This document shows, one piece after another, positions 1-11,179 of a stretch of DNA of 35,423 nucleotides. Made by a program: the position numbers and the translations under genes. The notes beneath the pieces were generated by a model that saw nothing but the letters and a program-made list of their open reading frames with translations, was not told where the DNA came from and searched no databases. This DNA comes from Phoronis australis (taxonomy: Eukaryota > Phoronida > Phoronidae). Where the stretch lies: positions 213,924-249,346 of the forward strand of contig NMRA01000049.1 of NCBI GenBank assembly GCA_002633005.1, in the 5' to 3' direction. The stretch's first letter is position 1, and each line of letters starts with the position of its first letter.

Positions 1-30
1 CCCCCCCCCCCCCCCTGGGTGCGCGCTTGC
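1..30. repeat. Poly-C tract and possible end of a GC-rich TIR element
   Basis: The window opens with a run of 15 C followed by CTGGGTGCGCGC. The same word (CTGGGTGCGCGC) forms the right end of the TIR element at 7916-8160. This could be the truncated right end of another copy, but the matching part is very short. Confidence 0.3.
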
Positions 31-161
31 AAACTAACTTTAATTTACGCCGTAAATAATTAATTTACGTGGGAATAAGTTAATTTACGCCGCAAAATAA
101 TCATTTTGCGTCGCTAATAATTAATTTATACCGTCATTTGCCAAGTGGGTATGATGGACCG

Positions 162-641
162 TTGGGGGAAAGTGTCGTCGTAAATTAAGTCTTGTTATAG
201 TGGCGTAAATTAATCATTTGCGGAGTAAATTAATTTTTGCTGCGTATAAGTAATTAGTTACAGCGTTAAATTCCGTGTGTAAGTTAATTCTTGCTAAGAG
301 GAGGCAGTGTGGCCTGGTTGATAAGTGCCCACTTTCTTAACTCAAGGTCGTGGGTTCAAGTCCCACCAGGTCACACTGCTAAACCCTTGAGCCAGGTTTC
401 TAGCTCCTCAGCTCGGTTTTAACCATATATTAATAAAGCATAAAAATATTTCCAGGTGATCAGTGCAATGGGCCCACATGCAAGGCCTGCGCACGTCTGG
501 TACAACGTGTATCAGACCGCCTGCAATTATTTTTTTAATTCTTGTTAGAGGCCGTAAATTAATTATTTTGGCCAAAATTAATTATTTGTGGCGTAAAATT
601 ATTATTTTTTGGCGTAATTTTACGGCGACACTTTCCCCCAA
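162..641. mobile_element. TIR element with AT-rich subterminal repeats
   Basis: TTGGGGGAAAGTGTCG at 162-177 is matched by its exact reverse complement at 626-641. Just inside both ends lie short repeats built on the words TAATTTACG and CGTAAATTA, on mirrored strands, and similar words run outward to about position 30. No transposase frame is present, so this would be a non-autonomous DNA element. A tRNA-like segment lies in the middle. No clean target-site duplication is visible, so the true ends may lie further out. Confidence 0.5.
304..379 (+). repeat. tRNA-like segment (SINE head or tRNA pseudogene)
   Basis: A 7-bp acceptor-like stem pairs TGGCCTG (310-316) with CAGGTCA (367-373), with one G-U pair. 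A perfect 5-bp T-arm (GTGGG, 350-354; CCCAC, 362-366) encloses TTCAAGT, a good B-box. The D-arm does not fold normally, the anticodon-type stem is poor, and the unit is only about 65 nt, so a functional tRNA is unlikely. The stem extends outward to a 14-bp inverted repeat (304-317 with 366-379). A tRNA-derived SINE head or a tRNA pseudogene captured inside the surrounding TIR element are the likeliest readings. Confidence 0.5.
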
Positions 642-1320
642 TTGCCATTCATTTGGCCAACGATACCATTATACAAAAAACCGGAACTTCGAGTAGTTTT
701 AACATGAAGATGTCACGACATCTATCGTCAGACAGGAATCCAACCAGTTTGCATCACAAGTCACGGCTGAAACCCAAACTCACCCGGATGGTCGCCTGTA
801 ATTAAATTACGGTAGTAAAGATACTTTTCACGGCCCTTGCGTGTTTTATGAGCGTAATCGTTAGAGACATCGGTCAGTAGATGGTGAGAGCTCTGAAAAC
901 GTTGTGCGCTTGTTGTTTTCGAACGTAAATTAGGCGCCGTAAGTTACGCTCGTGTGCTTGACAAGTGTAAAACAACTTGTGAGCATACTAAAAGTAGGTG
1001 ATAAGCGACGTTTGCACTGTAAAAGTTGGCACGGAGCGAATTCACACGACGCAACTATGTATTATGCAAACATAAGTTGACACACAGGAAGGAGTTGTCA
1101 CCACTTATTGTCACCAGCTTTTGAGAGCGGGCAACTTTTTTAAAAAAATTATTGTAACAAACTGACAATTACAATACAAACGTACATGAACATACATAAA
1201 AAATTACCAGCGTTATAGTTTTATTAAGCTCCATTTTTCGTTGTGATTTTCAAATGTACCATTGATTTTACTAATAGTAAATTCTATATTTCTATAGTTT
1301 TTCAAAACTCTAGTGACATC
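642..1320. other. AT-rich intergenic stretch, nothing recognised
   Basis: No coding frame, RNA fold or clear repeat was found here. A few CGTAAATTA-type words recur near 905-945, echoing the element to the left. Confidence 0.5.
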
Positions 1321-1348
1321 AGTTGTTAACGGAATTTTGTTCGGCATT

Positions 1349-2640
1349 CTACATTGATAAAATTTTTGTTATTAAAACTAAAAGATTTATACTGTTGTTA
1401 CATTCGGTATTTCCAAACAGAATATCAAGGCCGTTTAAAAAATCAGTGCCAAGGAAATCATCACAAACTTTCCTCCACAACTCTCTTACATATTTCCATT
1501 GCACAAATAAAGGTAATATAGTCTCTCTATGCTCAAAGCAAAATGTGCATACGTCATTCTCTTGAACTTTAATTAACGTTAAAAATATATTTGTTGTTAT
1601 AATACGGGATACAATTTTGTACTGGAAATACCTTAAATATGAATCTAACATTAAAACATACGATAATCGATAAATTTAGGATCAATCAAAATCGTCAATT
1701 AGAAGTAACATTTAAATCTCTAACACACTTCTGCAGGGCACTGACCACATGCCCATTTGGGGCTTCCAAATTTCTGACAAATGTCTTCCTAAAGTTTGAG
1801 CACCCCGTTTGAGTACTGACGATATGCAATATTGGAGTCGAACTTGTCGGGAATTTTTGTTTTACATATTCAGACTGGTATAGGGTATCTAACCAAATTT
1901 GCGGAACTGACGTCACAAGCCAGTAATGGTCCAAAAAACGTACCCTTTATACCAAATTTTCTTTTCAGTGATGGTAAAATCAGAACTGTTCCATCATCAT
2001 TTAATAAATCTCTCACCGTTCTTAAACCTTTCTTGCATCACTGTTGAATAAAGTCAAGTTTTATGTATGCCTTGATTCATAGGGGCTCATTCAATATACT
2101 ATAAACTGTTAATGGAACAAAACATATTACAGCCACGCCAAGGAAACATCAAGCCAGATTCTATTACCAGTAACAATGTTGAAATAGCTTCCAAAATTTA
2201 ATCCCTTTTCCAGTTTGTATGTGACAGGAAAGCCATTCCAAGAATTATCAGTTTTTAGGAGACGCTTAATCCACGACAATTTTGGAGCATGTACATAGGA
2301 TTTAATATCCACTATATTTAAGCCTCCTTGTTTAATACCAGGTATAAGTTTTGTTTTACTAACTCTAGGTTTTTTATTATTTCAAATAAAATTGGAGATT
2401 TCTGAAGTGTTCCTCTGGTTCATTTATTATACAGTCATCTGGATTGGACTTTGAGAGTAACGTTGATAAGCATAATTTCTTGGTAGAGCTAATGTTTTAA
2501 TTACTTTTATTTTCCCTAATAGTGTCAAGGCCCTATAACGCCAAGTTCTGAGCAAATCTTTAATTTCTAAAATTTTTGGTTTAAGATTCACAGATGAGAT
2601 ATCATGGAGATCGGGCAAGTCTTTCCCTGTGAACTATGCA
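1349..2640 (-). mobile_element. Degenerate LINE fragment, C-terminal region (L1/Tx1-type)
   Basis: Read on the minus strand, broken frames from about 2620 down to 1349 give the region after a reverse transcriptase in L1/Tx1-type non-LTR elements. In order these are a WRYRALTLLGKIKVIKTLALP segment (2618-2480), a KPRVSKTKLIPGIKQGGLN segment near 2375-2315, and WIKRLLKTDNSW near 2275. Near 1560-1480 there is a zf-RVT-like knuckle: CTFC, then ETI, then LFVQ, with the expected His and last Cys replaced by Pro and Trp. Frameshifts and stops separate the pieces. The catalytic domain and the 5' half are missing, so this is a dead, 5'-truncated copy. The family-level call rests on recalled motif patterns. 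Confidence 0.72.
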
Positions 2641-3236
2641 TCTAAACGCAAAACAGGGGCAAAGTGGGTGCGATCATGTTACCTCCTCTTGCACAATAGC
2701 CAACATAAGCGGGTGTTTTTTTCACGTCATAGCCGGACTACGGACTTCCTTTGCTTTTTACTTTTTTAGTGCAAGTGCTGCGCGGACTTACGCATTTTTT
2801 TGCCTCTAAATATACATTTTCTCTTTTTAACATGAATTGCATCTCCCGCCATTTGTAACCTTGATCGCACGCACTCCACATCCCTGCGCCTACAAAGTTC
2901 ACGTCTTGCCACGGTTTGTGGTAAACGGCCGCTCGGCACCGACCATCGTGCCTCGTTTCGCAGTTTGTGCCGTGTATACGGTCTCATCTAGCAGGGCTAC
3001 AGACAATAAATAATAGATACACTGACTATTATTAGCTAGTGACTATGATGAGAGTGAAGCGTGAACAGTCGCTGGGATCATTGCTGGGTGGGCTTGGTGT
3101 TTGTTCAACTAATGAAAACACATTTGGTTCTCTACTAATCATGTAGTAGGCTTACGCACATTTCAACAGGAAGGAATTACAAAGTTTTCGCACCTCGCTT
3201 TATCAGACTCGCCATCTTGGTAACATTTCATGTATG

Positions 3237-3264
3237 CAATGAGCTATACCAGGATAGCTCATTG
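3237..3264. repeat. Perfect 11-bp hairpin
   Basis: CAATGAGCTAT (3237-3247) and ATAGCTCATTG (3254-3264) are exact reverse complements around a 6-nt loop. It is short and isolated, and no function is evident. Confidence 0.6.
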
Positions 3265-3299
3265 ATGTATGCAAGTTTATGATGGTTTCGACGTTCGAG

Positions 3300-3370
3300 A
3301 GAACGTTCCAGAAATTTCACTTACGCTCATAATTTATGCCCGTAAGTAAGTTCGTAATCACGAACGTTCT
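3300..3370. repeat. Nested imperfect inverted repeat
   Basis: AGAACGTTC (3300-3308) pairs with GAACGTTCT (3362-3370), and inside it CTTACG (3320-3325) pairs with CGTAAG (3341-3346). It may be a remnant of a foldback element. Confidence 0.4.
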
Positions 3371-4734
3371 TTAATTTAAATCAAAATGAACAGTCGTGAG
3401 TGACGATTGTAAAACTCGGGCGTGAAAAGTGTCTTACGACAACCGATACTTTCCGCCTGTGCCTGGTCATCTAGCGTTTAGGTGGCTAGGGTGGCGTAGA
3501 ATGTGTTCAATATTTAATAATAAAATATTTAAATTTAACAAAAAATATTTACATTTTATACAAAATGTTGACATCGATGGCTGTGACTGGTTGTCAATTT
3601 CATGGCAGGTGTTTTTCAATCCGCATGTCCGATCAAAAATACAACTTTCCAACTGGCTAAACCCGGCGATCAGCGCCATCTTGGGCTTGGGAACGAGGCT
3701 GACCACTCTCTTGATATAAATCAATGTACTTTACCGGGAGATTTCTCGACAATCATTGACGAGAATGTCCTGCCTTGACTGCGGAACAGGGCTGTGTAAC
3801 ATTATCTTTTGCCAACGCTGTGCGATGGGTATCCCGCTCCCGTCGGAATCTACCACTACGTCGACGTCGAGCGCGTTAGACTTGCTGTCACTATGGCGAG
3901 GCTGCTGGGGGTACCAAGCCCGCGTTAGTTGACCATCTTGGTATCTAACTGTACAATCAGAGCCATCGTGTCATTTTACCCTGATTCCCTCATCGAATAT
4001 TATTTTTGAACATGATGGAATACAAATATTTTTGAAGTAATACGTAAATATTTTTAATATAAATATTTTCATAAAATATAAGTACTTTTGAAACAAAGTA
4101 CAGATATTTTCATAAAATGTAAATGTTTTTATAAAATCAAAATATTTTAGTGTTGAATATTGCAACACATTCCACGCCATAGGGAATCAGCAAGTCCGAA
4201 ACTTCTCTAACATCGTCCCGAGGATTGCTGATATCGCCGAACTGGCGAAAAGCTAGCATTTTTCAACATTTTTGTGGTGATTTTACTAGAAATAAAAAAG
4301 GATAGAAAGAAATACAAGTATTTATAAAAATATCTTGTATATTGGTTTCTGCTTCCCAATAGGAAGTAAGGCGGACAAGTGTACAATATCTGTTCCTCAA
4401 ATTTCTCAAAATAAATAACATTTAAAAGATTACATTGTTGTTACCATAGTTGATATAGTACAGCATTCACCACAGTTGGATAAATATTTGAGCATTTACA
4501 CCAACGTAGTAAGCTTTTGAAAGCTACAAAAATACAATTTTAGCAATCATGTACCGAAACATAATCAGCCACTAACAAAGAATCAATGAAAGACGCTAAG
4601 ACCATCCTTGTTCTGGTGTTGAAAACGTCAACTTTCATGATTGGCGTCCAGTCACCATAAATTGATACACAAAACCGACGAAAACGTAATTATACTAAAA
4701 TTAAAAAATATTAAGAAAGTTAAGCAAAACTTGG

Positions 4735-5421
4735 TCATATGGGTGGAAAGCTCACGCGAGGACGAAAATTATCTTCATCGATTGGTGGTTTTTCCTCTGT
4801 TTTGTTCTTCCCAATGAAATCGATTTCAATTGAAGGTAACGTGACGTGTATGCGATTAGAAATCTGCTCTGCAAATTCTTGTCGCTTCTTTTCACAGGGG
4901 GCCGACTGCTTTGCAGTTGCATTGCTTTGTGGAAAGTTAAAACTGTTCCTACGAGACGACACTCTGCTACTGACGTTCGGAAACTGTTTCTCCAAGCGAC
5001 TTGTCACCTCGCGTTTTCCATTTCTCTCTAAACACTTAGCGCACAAATTTGGCCCAAGCACTTCGCAGTAATGAAAAGCTTTGTCATCGTCTTCTCTGCA
5101 CGACGCAGTGGGAGTAAAATTTGTCGTCTGCAAGTGCACCAGCGACGATTTTAGCAGTGTGCGCAATTCTAAATCAGTCTTCGTGTTATCACTGTCACGA
5201 TTACTGGTTTCTGCCAATTCGTTCTGCGGTGAAGGTCCAGGGCATGGCGTTGTCTCTATAGATCTTCTTCTTAGTAACGTATCGACAACTTGTAGCGAAT
5301 TGCGAGGTGTAGTGAGAGGAGACAGGGAGCGACTACGCGTTTCTGTAGGTACATACACGGGTCGTAAAATGTCTAGTCGTGGACCATTGCTCGGCGACTT
5401 GCCGTCGTCTTTTCCCGTCAT
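4735..5421 (-). CDS. Unrecognised 228-aa protein with C-x7-C-x2-C motif and C-terminal RVSF
   Basis: This is the longest open frame in the window and the only long one with non-random protein character. It starts at the first in-frame ATG. An in-frame TGA lies about 36 nt upstream, so this is the natural start, and the gene appears to be a single exon. Residues 1-100 look disordered and basic/Ser/Pro-rich (RSRSLSPLTTP near 29-39; several SP/TP sites). Near residues 118-135 lies YCEVLGPNLCAKCLERNGK, a C-x7-C-x2-C arrangement that could bind zinc. The middle is Ser/Arg-rich. The C-terminus ends FRPRVSFPPI, in which RVSF fits the RVxF docking motif for protein phosphatase 1. I do not recognise the family. 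A short frame near 12.9 kb (plus strand) shares the cysteine motif. Inference: a regulatory or scaffold protein. There is no homology evidence for any specific function. Confidence 0.6.
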   Translation of the reverse strand: MTGKDDGKSPSNGPRLDILRPVYVPTETRSRSLSPLTTPRNSLQVVDTLLRRRSIETTPCPGPSPQNELAETSNRDSDNTKTDLELRTLLKSSLVHLQTTNFTPTASCREDDDKAFHYCEVLGPNLCAKCLERNGKREVTSRLEKQFPNVSSRVSSRRNSFNFPQSNATAKQSAPCEKKRQEFAEQISNRIHVTLPSIEIDFIGKNKTEEKPPIDEDNFRPRVSFPPI

Positions 5422-5429
5422 GTTAGTCG

Positions 5430-7910
5430 TATGAATAGGATATATGCCACTGTCAGTTCATAGTAGTCCTACTAGCAGTCTTGATATGAAGGCTTGCATG
5501 CCGCTGCAAAATGAAGAATATTCTTCAAAGAAGTGTGCATGCTGAAATTTAACCCAACGTAACGAATCAATAGAATATATATCAATAGAATAAGCCCACT
5601 TATATCGTCTGGCCAAACAGTATTCCGATTCGTGACCAAAGCGTCTATAAACTCGCCCAGCGATACAAGACGCAACTTTTGATTTAGACTACTTACCGTT
5701 GAGAAATTGGTCTCAAATATTCCCTTAGGGAAACAGGAGGTGAGTCCAGGGCTTTTAAAAATTGATAGTTCGTCCTTGCTTCAGTCCCGTCAACAGGCTC
5801 TACAATAGGCCCTACAAGTTGGCTTGTCACGACGTGTCCCCCAGCGCGTGTCATTTCATGAGCCGAACATGGACTCAGGAAATAATGAGCTACCATTTCT
5901 ATGCAAGCCCAGAAATCACCCCTCATCTAAGTAAGGGACAAGCTGAGGCAACATTTGCAGAGCTGCAAGTGATCCACAAACTTGTCGGACAAAACGCAAG
6001 TTTACAGACGTTAAATATTGTATTTCGTCCTGTTTAGCTGGCTAAAAAAACAGAAATCGAAATCGGCCTTTTATTCTCATAAAAATCTGCATCACAGTAT
6101 TTCTTGCAATAATAAGATTCTATTTCCGTTATCAACAAGAACTTCGAATCTATAACCACCAGCGACTCGAGACGACAATTCAGAGTTTATTTGGGCTCGA
6201 CAGCCAAAATTGAGAAATTGAAAATGGCACTCATGTGACTTGAGTTGAGCCTGGAGACAGAACTGAAATAGCATTAATGCCGACTCATTGAAAGCGCAGA
6301 CATCGTCACTGATGACACCTTTTTAAGTAGCCTTGTTTTGAAGCATTTTGTTCCCGACTCTTGTTTGTTACATGACATGCCTTCGTGTTGCGTGAGGTTC
6401 CGATCAGAGAAGCTGAGAATCAGTGTCCCTCCTGTCCTCGTGAAATGACACATCATATCATTGAAAGCTATTCTCTATAGGAGGGATCACTCAATCACCG
6501 TACATCGTACATACATTCCGTGCTCTTTGAAATTAAAGTTATTTTTCCAGTGGATATTTGGACAATTACCGCTGCCCAAAAGTCACCATACGACTCAAAT
6601 TGCTATAATCAATTGAACATCGGAGTAAATCGGACTTACAGACAGTGATATTTTTACAAGTCTTTAGTTCGAGAAGTTGAGGCATAAGACTAATCAACAC
6701 GATTTGGTTACATAAACACGTCACGAGTATACGACAGTCCCGACACATTAAAAACATTTACTTACCACTGCTAAAGTTTCAATTCGTAGATAAATTACAC
6801 GAATGCGGTACTCAAGTATTCATGTTTTCATAAATTCGGAAGCACTGGGTCAGTGAAAGTGAACAAAAATACAAAGACCAGTCCAGTGCAAGTCGTATCA
6901 CCATTCAGTTGCCTGCTACCCGTGGACGTAGCTACGATCTAAATATAACTCGAACCTTGATAGAAGTTAATCCCCGTGCAATTAAATTACTATTCGACTA
7001 TTATTTGATTGCTGTAATTGCGGCGAATGCTCTCTCAGCTTGAGTCATGCGGCGGACGGCGTATTGTGCCTACGGCTTGACCATAATAAACACGTCAATA
7101 GCGCCTCCGCGCGCAACAATAAACACACTACTTGGAATAAATTGCTAAGAACTTTTCAATAGCGCAGCCATCCATGTACGTAAGCAAAGCCAATTTACGT
7201 TGGAAGATTACGTAATCAAGACTTGAAGCACTGACAACAACACGGGGACCAGTTGTTTATTTACGTATATCCGGATCCAAAACTGATGAGCATTACATGA
7301 CATTGAAATGAACATTATAAAATTCAATAATGATCAATATATTTTCTTTGCCAAAAATATTGAATGTAGGTGTTTGTGTTGGTTAAACGTGTACCAAATG
7401 ATTCAATTTCCAAGTTCACGTTTCGCACGAGCAATCGTGAAATCTCGATCCTTTCAAAGACGAACAGATAAATATCTCTAAGATCTCTGCTTGTAATCAT
7501 ACTAGTCAGGTATTTTATTCTACCATAGACTTCTACAAGTATAATACAAGTCCATGATTCTACATACAACGACAACGTGAATGCACGCATAAAAGAAAAT
7601 TTTACTAGTTTTGTTTGGTAGACAAATGAAAAGGGGGATATTCCCACGGATATAGCTCGATGGACGTGTTTACGACGATTGTCACACTTCGCATCGCTGA
7701 TCGGCCCATGCGAACTCTCAGCTATGGTCCCTATCGCGCGCTATAACGCGTATACTACTGCACCAGAATTTTGTTCTTGTGGAAGTCGCGCCTTCAGTAG
7801 GTTGAGCATGGTGAATGATGTGAGTTTTGAATAAACCATACTAGGCAAATTCTGTAAGCAGGAAACATTTTCGCATTCATATAGAAGGTTCGCTTGAGCA
7901 CAGTTTTGCA
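5430..7910. other. Intergenic, no gene recognised
   Basis: Several 60-110 aa open frames are present on both strands. None has recognisable motifs or convincing splice context. About 70 bp at 5695-5770 belongs to a MITE family listed separately. The stretch 6900-7250 is richer in CpG than its surroundings. Confidence 0.4.
5695..5770 (+). mobile_element. Partial copy of the GAAATTGGTCTC MITE
   Basis: Starting with ACCGTTGAGAAATTGGTCTC, this stretch matches the left part of the MITE at 16213-16380 over about 75 bp. Shared words in order are GAAATTGGTCTCAAAT, CCTTAG, GAGGTG and CAGGGCTT. No right end is found nearby, so it is truncated or strongly diverged. Confidence 0.5.
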
Positions 7911-7915
7911 TTTGC

Positions 7916-8160
7916 ATGCGCGCACCTGGGGTGGAGGCTCGAATGAGCCCCCACCCCCTATTTGGCGAAGTGGGCAAAAACGTTCGCCTCAGATAAACAA
8001 AAACTTCGAAAAAATTAGTAAACGGGTCCACTAAAAAGGCAGGAACTCCCAATATTCGGCAAATGCACAATTCATAGCTCTGGACTTACCCCGTGAATCT
8101 TAGAAAAAGGTCCACATTCTCAAAAATTCGAGCCCCCTATTTTAGGCTGGGTGCGCGCAT
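7916..8160. mobile_element. Short TIR element with GCGCGCACC ends
   Basis: The left end ATGCGCGCACC (7916-7926) is exactly reverse-complemented at 8150-8160. A second shared block, GGCTCGAAT, follows within 25-35 bp of each end on mirrored strands. The interior (about 245 bp in all) has no coding capacity. The superfamily is unknown and no clear target-site duplication is seen. Confidence 0.5.
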
Positions 8161-8215
8161 GATTTGGTATATCGTTTGGAGTCGTGACTGCACGAATCAC
8201 GGATAACGTATGACA

Positions 8216-8585
8216 GACTGCCAAGCCTACCTATCTCCACTCATGCCAGAGGCTATTGCCAGATTATGAGACTGACTCGGGATGTAGAAGTCGAAAATTT
8301 ATTTTTTTTGTTTGACAGTGTATGTTATAAGACAACACTGACGGAGCGTTCACGTATTGAATAATCACTCGAGGGGTAGGATGATTAGACCAGTGAAGTC
8401 ATCATGTGATATATTAACACAGTGGGATATGAGAGTTCAAATGTTGTGCTTTATCCCGATTATAAAATACATTGAGCTTGTGATTAGAATTATAGGCTTC
8501 AAAGGCGGAATCTCCAACGAAGGTTGTCGATTCTTCCAAAAAAAAACAGGAGCTGACTGTGGTAACGTAATTAGAGGATAGACAA
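8216..8585 (+). repeat. Copy 1 of a 370-bp near-identical tandem duplication
   Basis: This copy matches 8587-8957 apart from two single-base differences and one base in a T-run. The copies are separated only by an N at 8586. A 74-codon open frame occurs in both but shows no protein character. Confidence 0.9.
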
Positions 8586-8586
8586 N

Positions 8587-8957
8587 GACTGCCAAGCCTA
8601 CCTATCTCCACTCATGCCAGAGGCTATTGCCAGATTATGAGACTGACTCGGGATGTAGAAGTCGAAAATTTATTTTTTTTTGTCTGACAGTGTATGTTAT
8701 AAGACAACACTGACGGAGCGTTCACGTATTGAATAATCACTCGAGGGGTAGGATGATTAGACCAGTGAAGTCATCATGTGGTATATTAACACAGTGGGAT
8801 ATGAGAGTTCAAATGTTGTGCTTTATCCCGATTATAAAATACATTGAGCTTGTGATTAGAATTATAGGCTTCAAAGGCGGAATCTCCAACGAAGGTTGTC
8901 GATTCTTCCAAAAAAAAACAGGAGCTGACTGTGGTAACGTAATTAGAGGATAGACAA
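8587..8957 (+). repeat. Copy 2 of the 370-bp duplication
   Basis: It differs from copy 1 by a one-base-longer T-run, C for T just after it, and GTGGTATATT for GTGATATATT. This level of difference is what two alleles of one locus would show. Confidence 0.9.
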
Positions 8958-9117
8958 AGGGTCCTATATTATACGCTGATTGGTAAAGTGCCCAGTTCCG
9001 TGTCGACGACTGATACACGAAGCCAAAGGTTAAAATATGGGCTCTCTAACAAGGCGGAATTCCTCCAGCCTTGCACACGGGGAACCGAAAAAGCCTCAGT
9101 AGAACATTCAATCATAT

Positions 9118-9340
9118 CAGGCTTGTAATGACCAGTGACAAAAATTTTCCGGCTGAATTTCCGTTCTACAAATAAATAGCCTTAGTAAATGATAGTTTTT
9201 TCTGTGTTGTAAAATTTAACGCCAAGAAACGTTTTTACATGAATAAAGCCAAAATAATGATAAGTTAGACGAAAACAAAAAGAAAACTGGAAACAAATAA
9301 GGGGAAATCGAAAGAGGAAATGCTTTTAACAAGAACAACG
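9118..9340 (+). mobile_element. Diverged copy of the CAGGGCTTGG MITE
   Basis: It begins CAGGCTTGTAATGACC and shares ordered words with the copies at 13099 and 15836: AATTTTCC, ACAAATAAATAG, GTTTTTACATGAATAAA, and AAACTGGAAA followed by GGGGAAATCGAAA. The right end is eroded. Confidence 0.6.
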
Positions 9341-9413
9341 CAGAGGCGCTCACGACTGCACCCTAAACGGTGTGCTTCTATGGTGTTTTTAGGCCATTAG
9401 ATGGCGCAGAACC

Positions 9414-9580
9414 ATGGGCGGCGCAGCACTGAAAAAACGGGGGGCTAAAGCCTTCCAGTCCCCCTGTGGTACACCGCCCATAGACCAGGGGAGCCGGAGC
9501 ACTGAAAAAAGTGGAGGGGGGGGGGGGGNGGGGGGGGGGGGGGGGCTATAGTCCCAGCCCCCTATGGTGCGCCGCTCATG
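9414..9580. repeat. GC-rich repeat pair with mirrored ends and a poly-G gap
   Basis: ATGGGCGGCGCA (9414-9425) is mirrored by TGCGCCGCTCAT (9568-9579). Between them two related units each start with GCACTGAAAAAA, run into a G-run, then a GGCTA(A/T)A block, and end near CACCGCCCA or GTGCGCCGCTCA. The second unit contains 29 G broken by an N at 9529, so its true length is unknown. Confidence 0.45.
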
Positions 9581-9710
9581 AGAACGTGTCAAATATGAAG
9601 GCGCTGACTCAGCCTCGTCCCCAAGCCTCAAGAAGGCGCTGATCGGTTTACAAATTTGAGGCTTGATTGCGTCTGAGAATTACCTCCTGCGCAATGACTG
9701 GCAGCCGCCA

Positions 9711-9718
9711 TGACGTCA
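9711..9718. promoter_or_regulatory. Palindromic CRE-type site TGACGTCA
   Basis: A perfect 8-bp CREB/ATF consensus is present, but it is not next to any recognised gene and may be chance. Confidence 0.2.
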
Positions 9719-10019
9719 TTAAAACAAAGGCAGATATTAGTAAGTTTCACAGGCGTTGTTGCTCCCATTTATGAAGCAAAAGGCATTGTTTTGGTTATTG
9801 TTTGAAATAAAGGTTGTTGCGTACTTATTTTCAATTCTTTTTTTATTTATATTATCATAGATATTAATCTGTTTTCGAATCAAAGTACATCATTTTTGCA
9901 ATAATTTAGACCTAAATAGCAGCAACATGCCATTAGTTTTAATTTTTGTGTAAAACTGCAGAAAATTTTATTACTAGTGATATTCCGGGGATTTCCCTAA
10001 AAATGTGTCAGAATTTTGG

Positions 10020-11065
10020 TGTACCAGAAAACATCAAATCTGTCCAAAAAAGGAACTCATCTTTTAAATTTCACAAAGCTCCTTCAAATGGTTAAGGGGA
10101 TTCAGCTGTAAACGCAAAAAAATTGCCACTATGGGGCGACACAATAATAAGACCCGTCTGAAAGTCAACGCTAGTCATGACCTTCTCATCAGGAACACAC
10201 CTGTAAATTTTCATACTGATCCTTTAAGAGGTACGGCAGATAGGTAGAGGGAAGCCAAAAAACCAACACAAAACTGGTCACCAGGTGACGCAGAAGACGT
10301 CAAATCTGTTCGAAAATGGAAACGTGTTGTCGTCTCCTTATTAGATGAAAATATAATAATGAATTCCAAAGATACAGAGGCAAACTTTAAAAAAAATTGC
10401 CACTAGGGGGCACAATGGTATTTGGATCAGTTCGACACTCGTTACCGTTTGTCATCGACTTCATTACAATGCATCTTTCAAATTTCAAAAAGCTCCAACG
10501 GATTAAAGAGATTCAGCCAGAAACGCAACAAAAACAAAATCGCCACTAGGGGGCGACACAGTTGTTGGACTTGTCCTAAAGTCAACGTCAGTCGTGGCCT
10601 TATCAGGAACACATCAGTGGATTTTCATAATGATCCTTTAAGCGGTATGGCAGATTGAGAGACAGATGCCAGAACGTAAAAATAACAAAAATGGCTACAA
10701 GATTGGGTAAAACCTGTCAAATCCGTCCGAAAATGGTATGGCATCACATTTTCATTAAAAACCGATTTTCTGAATTTCACAATGACAATCCATCATGGAA
10801 CTCCGAAGATACAGAGGCAAATGTAAAAAAATAAAACTGCCACTAGGGGGGCACAGTGGTACTCAGGTCGGTTCGAAACTCGTCGTCACCTATCGTCAGC
10901 CGCATAGGAACACACCCGCCAAATTTCAATAAGATCCTTCAACGGGTTTACGAGATACAGCTGCGGCGGCCGGACGCCGCACGCCCAGACAGATATATGA
11001 CAATATGCATCCACATACAGATGTGTGGTGGCATAAAAAGGAAAATTAGGAGCCCTGCATGTCCA
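10020..11065 (+). repeat. Diverged tandem repeat array, about 410-bp units
   Basis: Blocks recur in order. TTCAGC-GTAAACGC near 10102 reappears near 10513, with the following 160 bp matching (GCCACTA-GGGGCGACACA, AAAGTCAACG, CAGGAACACA, ATGATCCTTTAAG). GTCAAATCTGTTCGAAAATGG-type sequence near 10299 reappears near 10715, and AAGATACAGAGGCAAA near 10370 near 10805. Each unit carries two GCCACTAGGGGGC-type motifs. The array ends in a GC-rich palindrome (about 10963-10980) and a small hairpin near 11013. Open frames inside have no protein character. Related sequence lies at 14280-15110 and 21240-21390. Confidence 0.7.
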
Positions 11066-11179
11066 CCAATCAATCAAATGTACGAACGTAATAATGTCTA
11101 CAGTTTATTTCACCCAAGACGAAGCAAAAAAGAAACGCATAATGCTTATCAACAACAAAACCAGGTAGCCTAACAGTCA

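Larger units (their letters stand above)
2650..4730. other. Intergenic: two hairpins and an AT-rich repeat, no gene recognised
   Basis: A perfect 11-bp hairpin lies at 3237-3264 and an imperfect nested one at 3300-3370. From about 4015 to 4145 an AT-rich block repeats words such as AAATATTTT and CATAAAATA at irregular spacing. Open frames on both strands at 3430-3720 overlap each other and resemble no family I know. Confidence 0.45.

Noticed and set aside
4739-5434. Plus-strand frames of 110 and 117 codons
   Set aside because: They are shadows of the 228-aa minus-strand frame, which has better protein character and a defined start.
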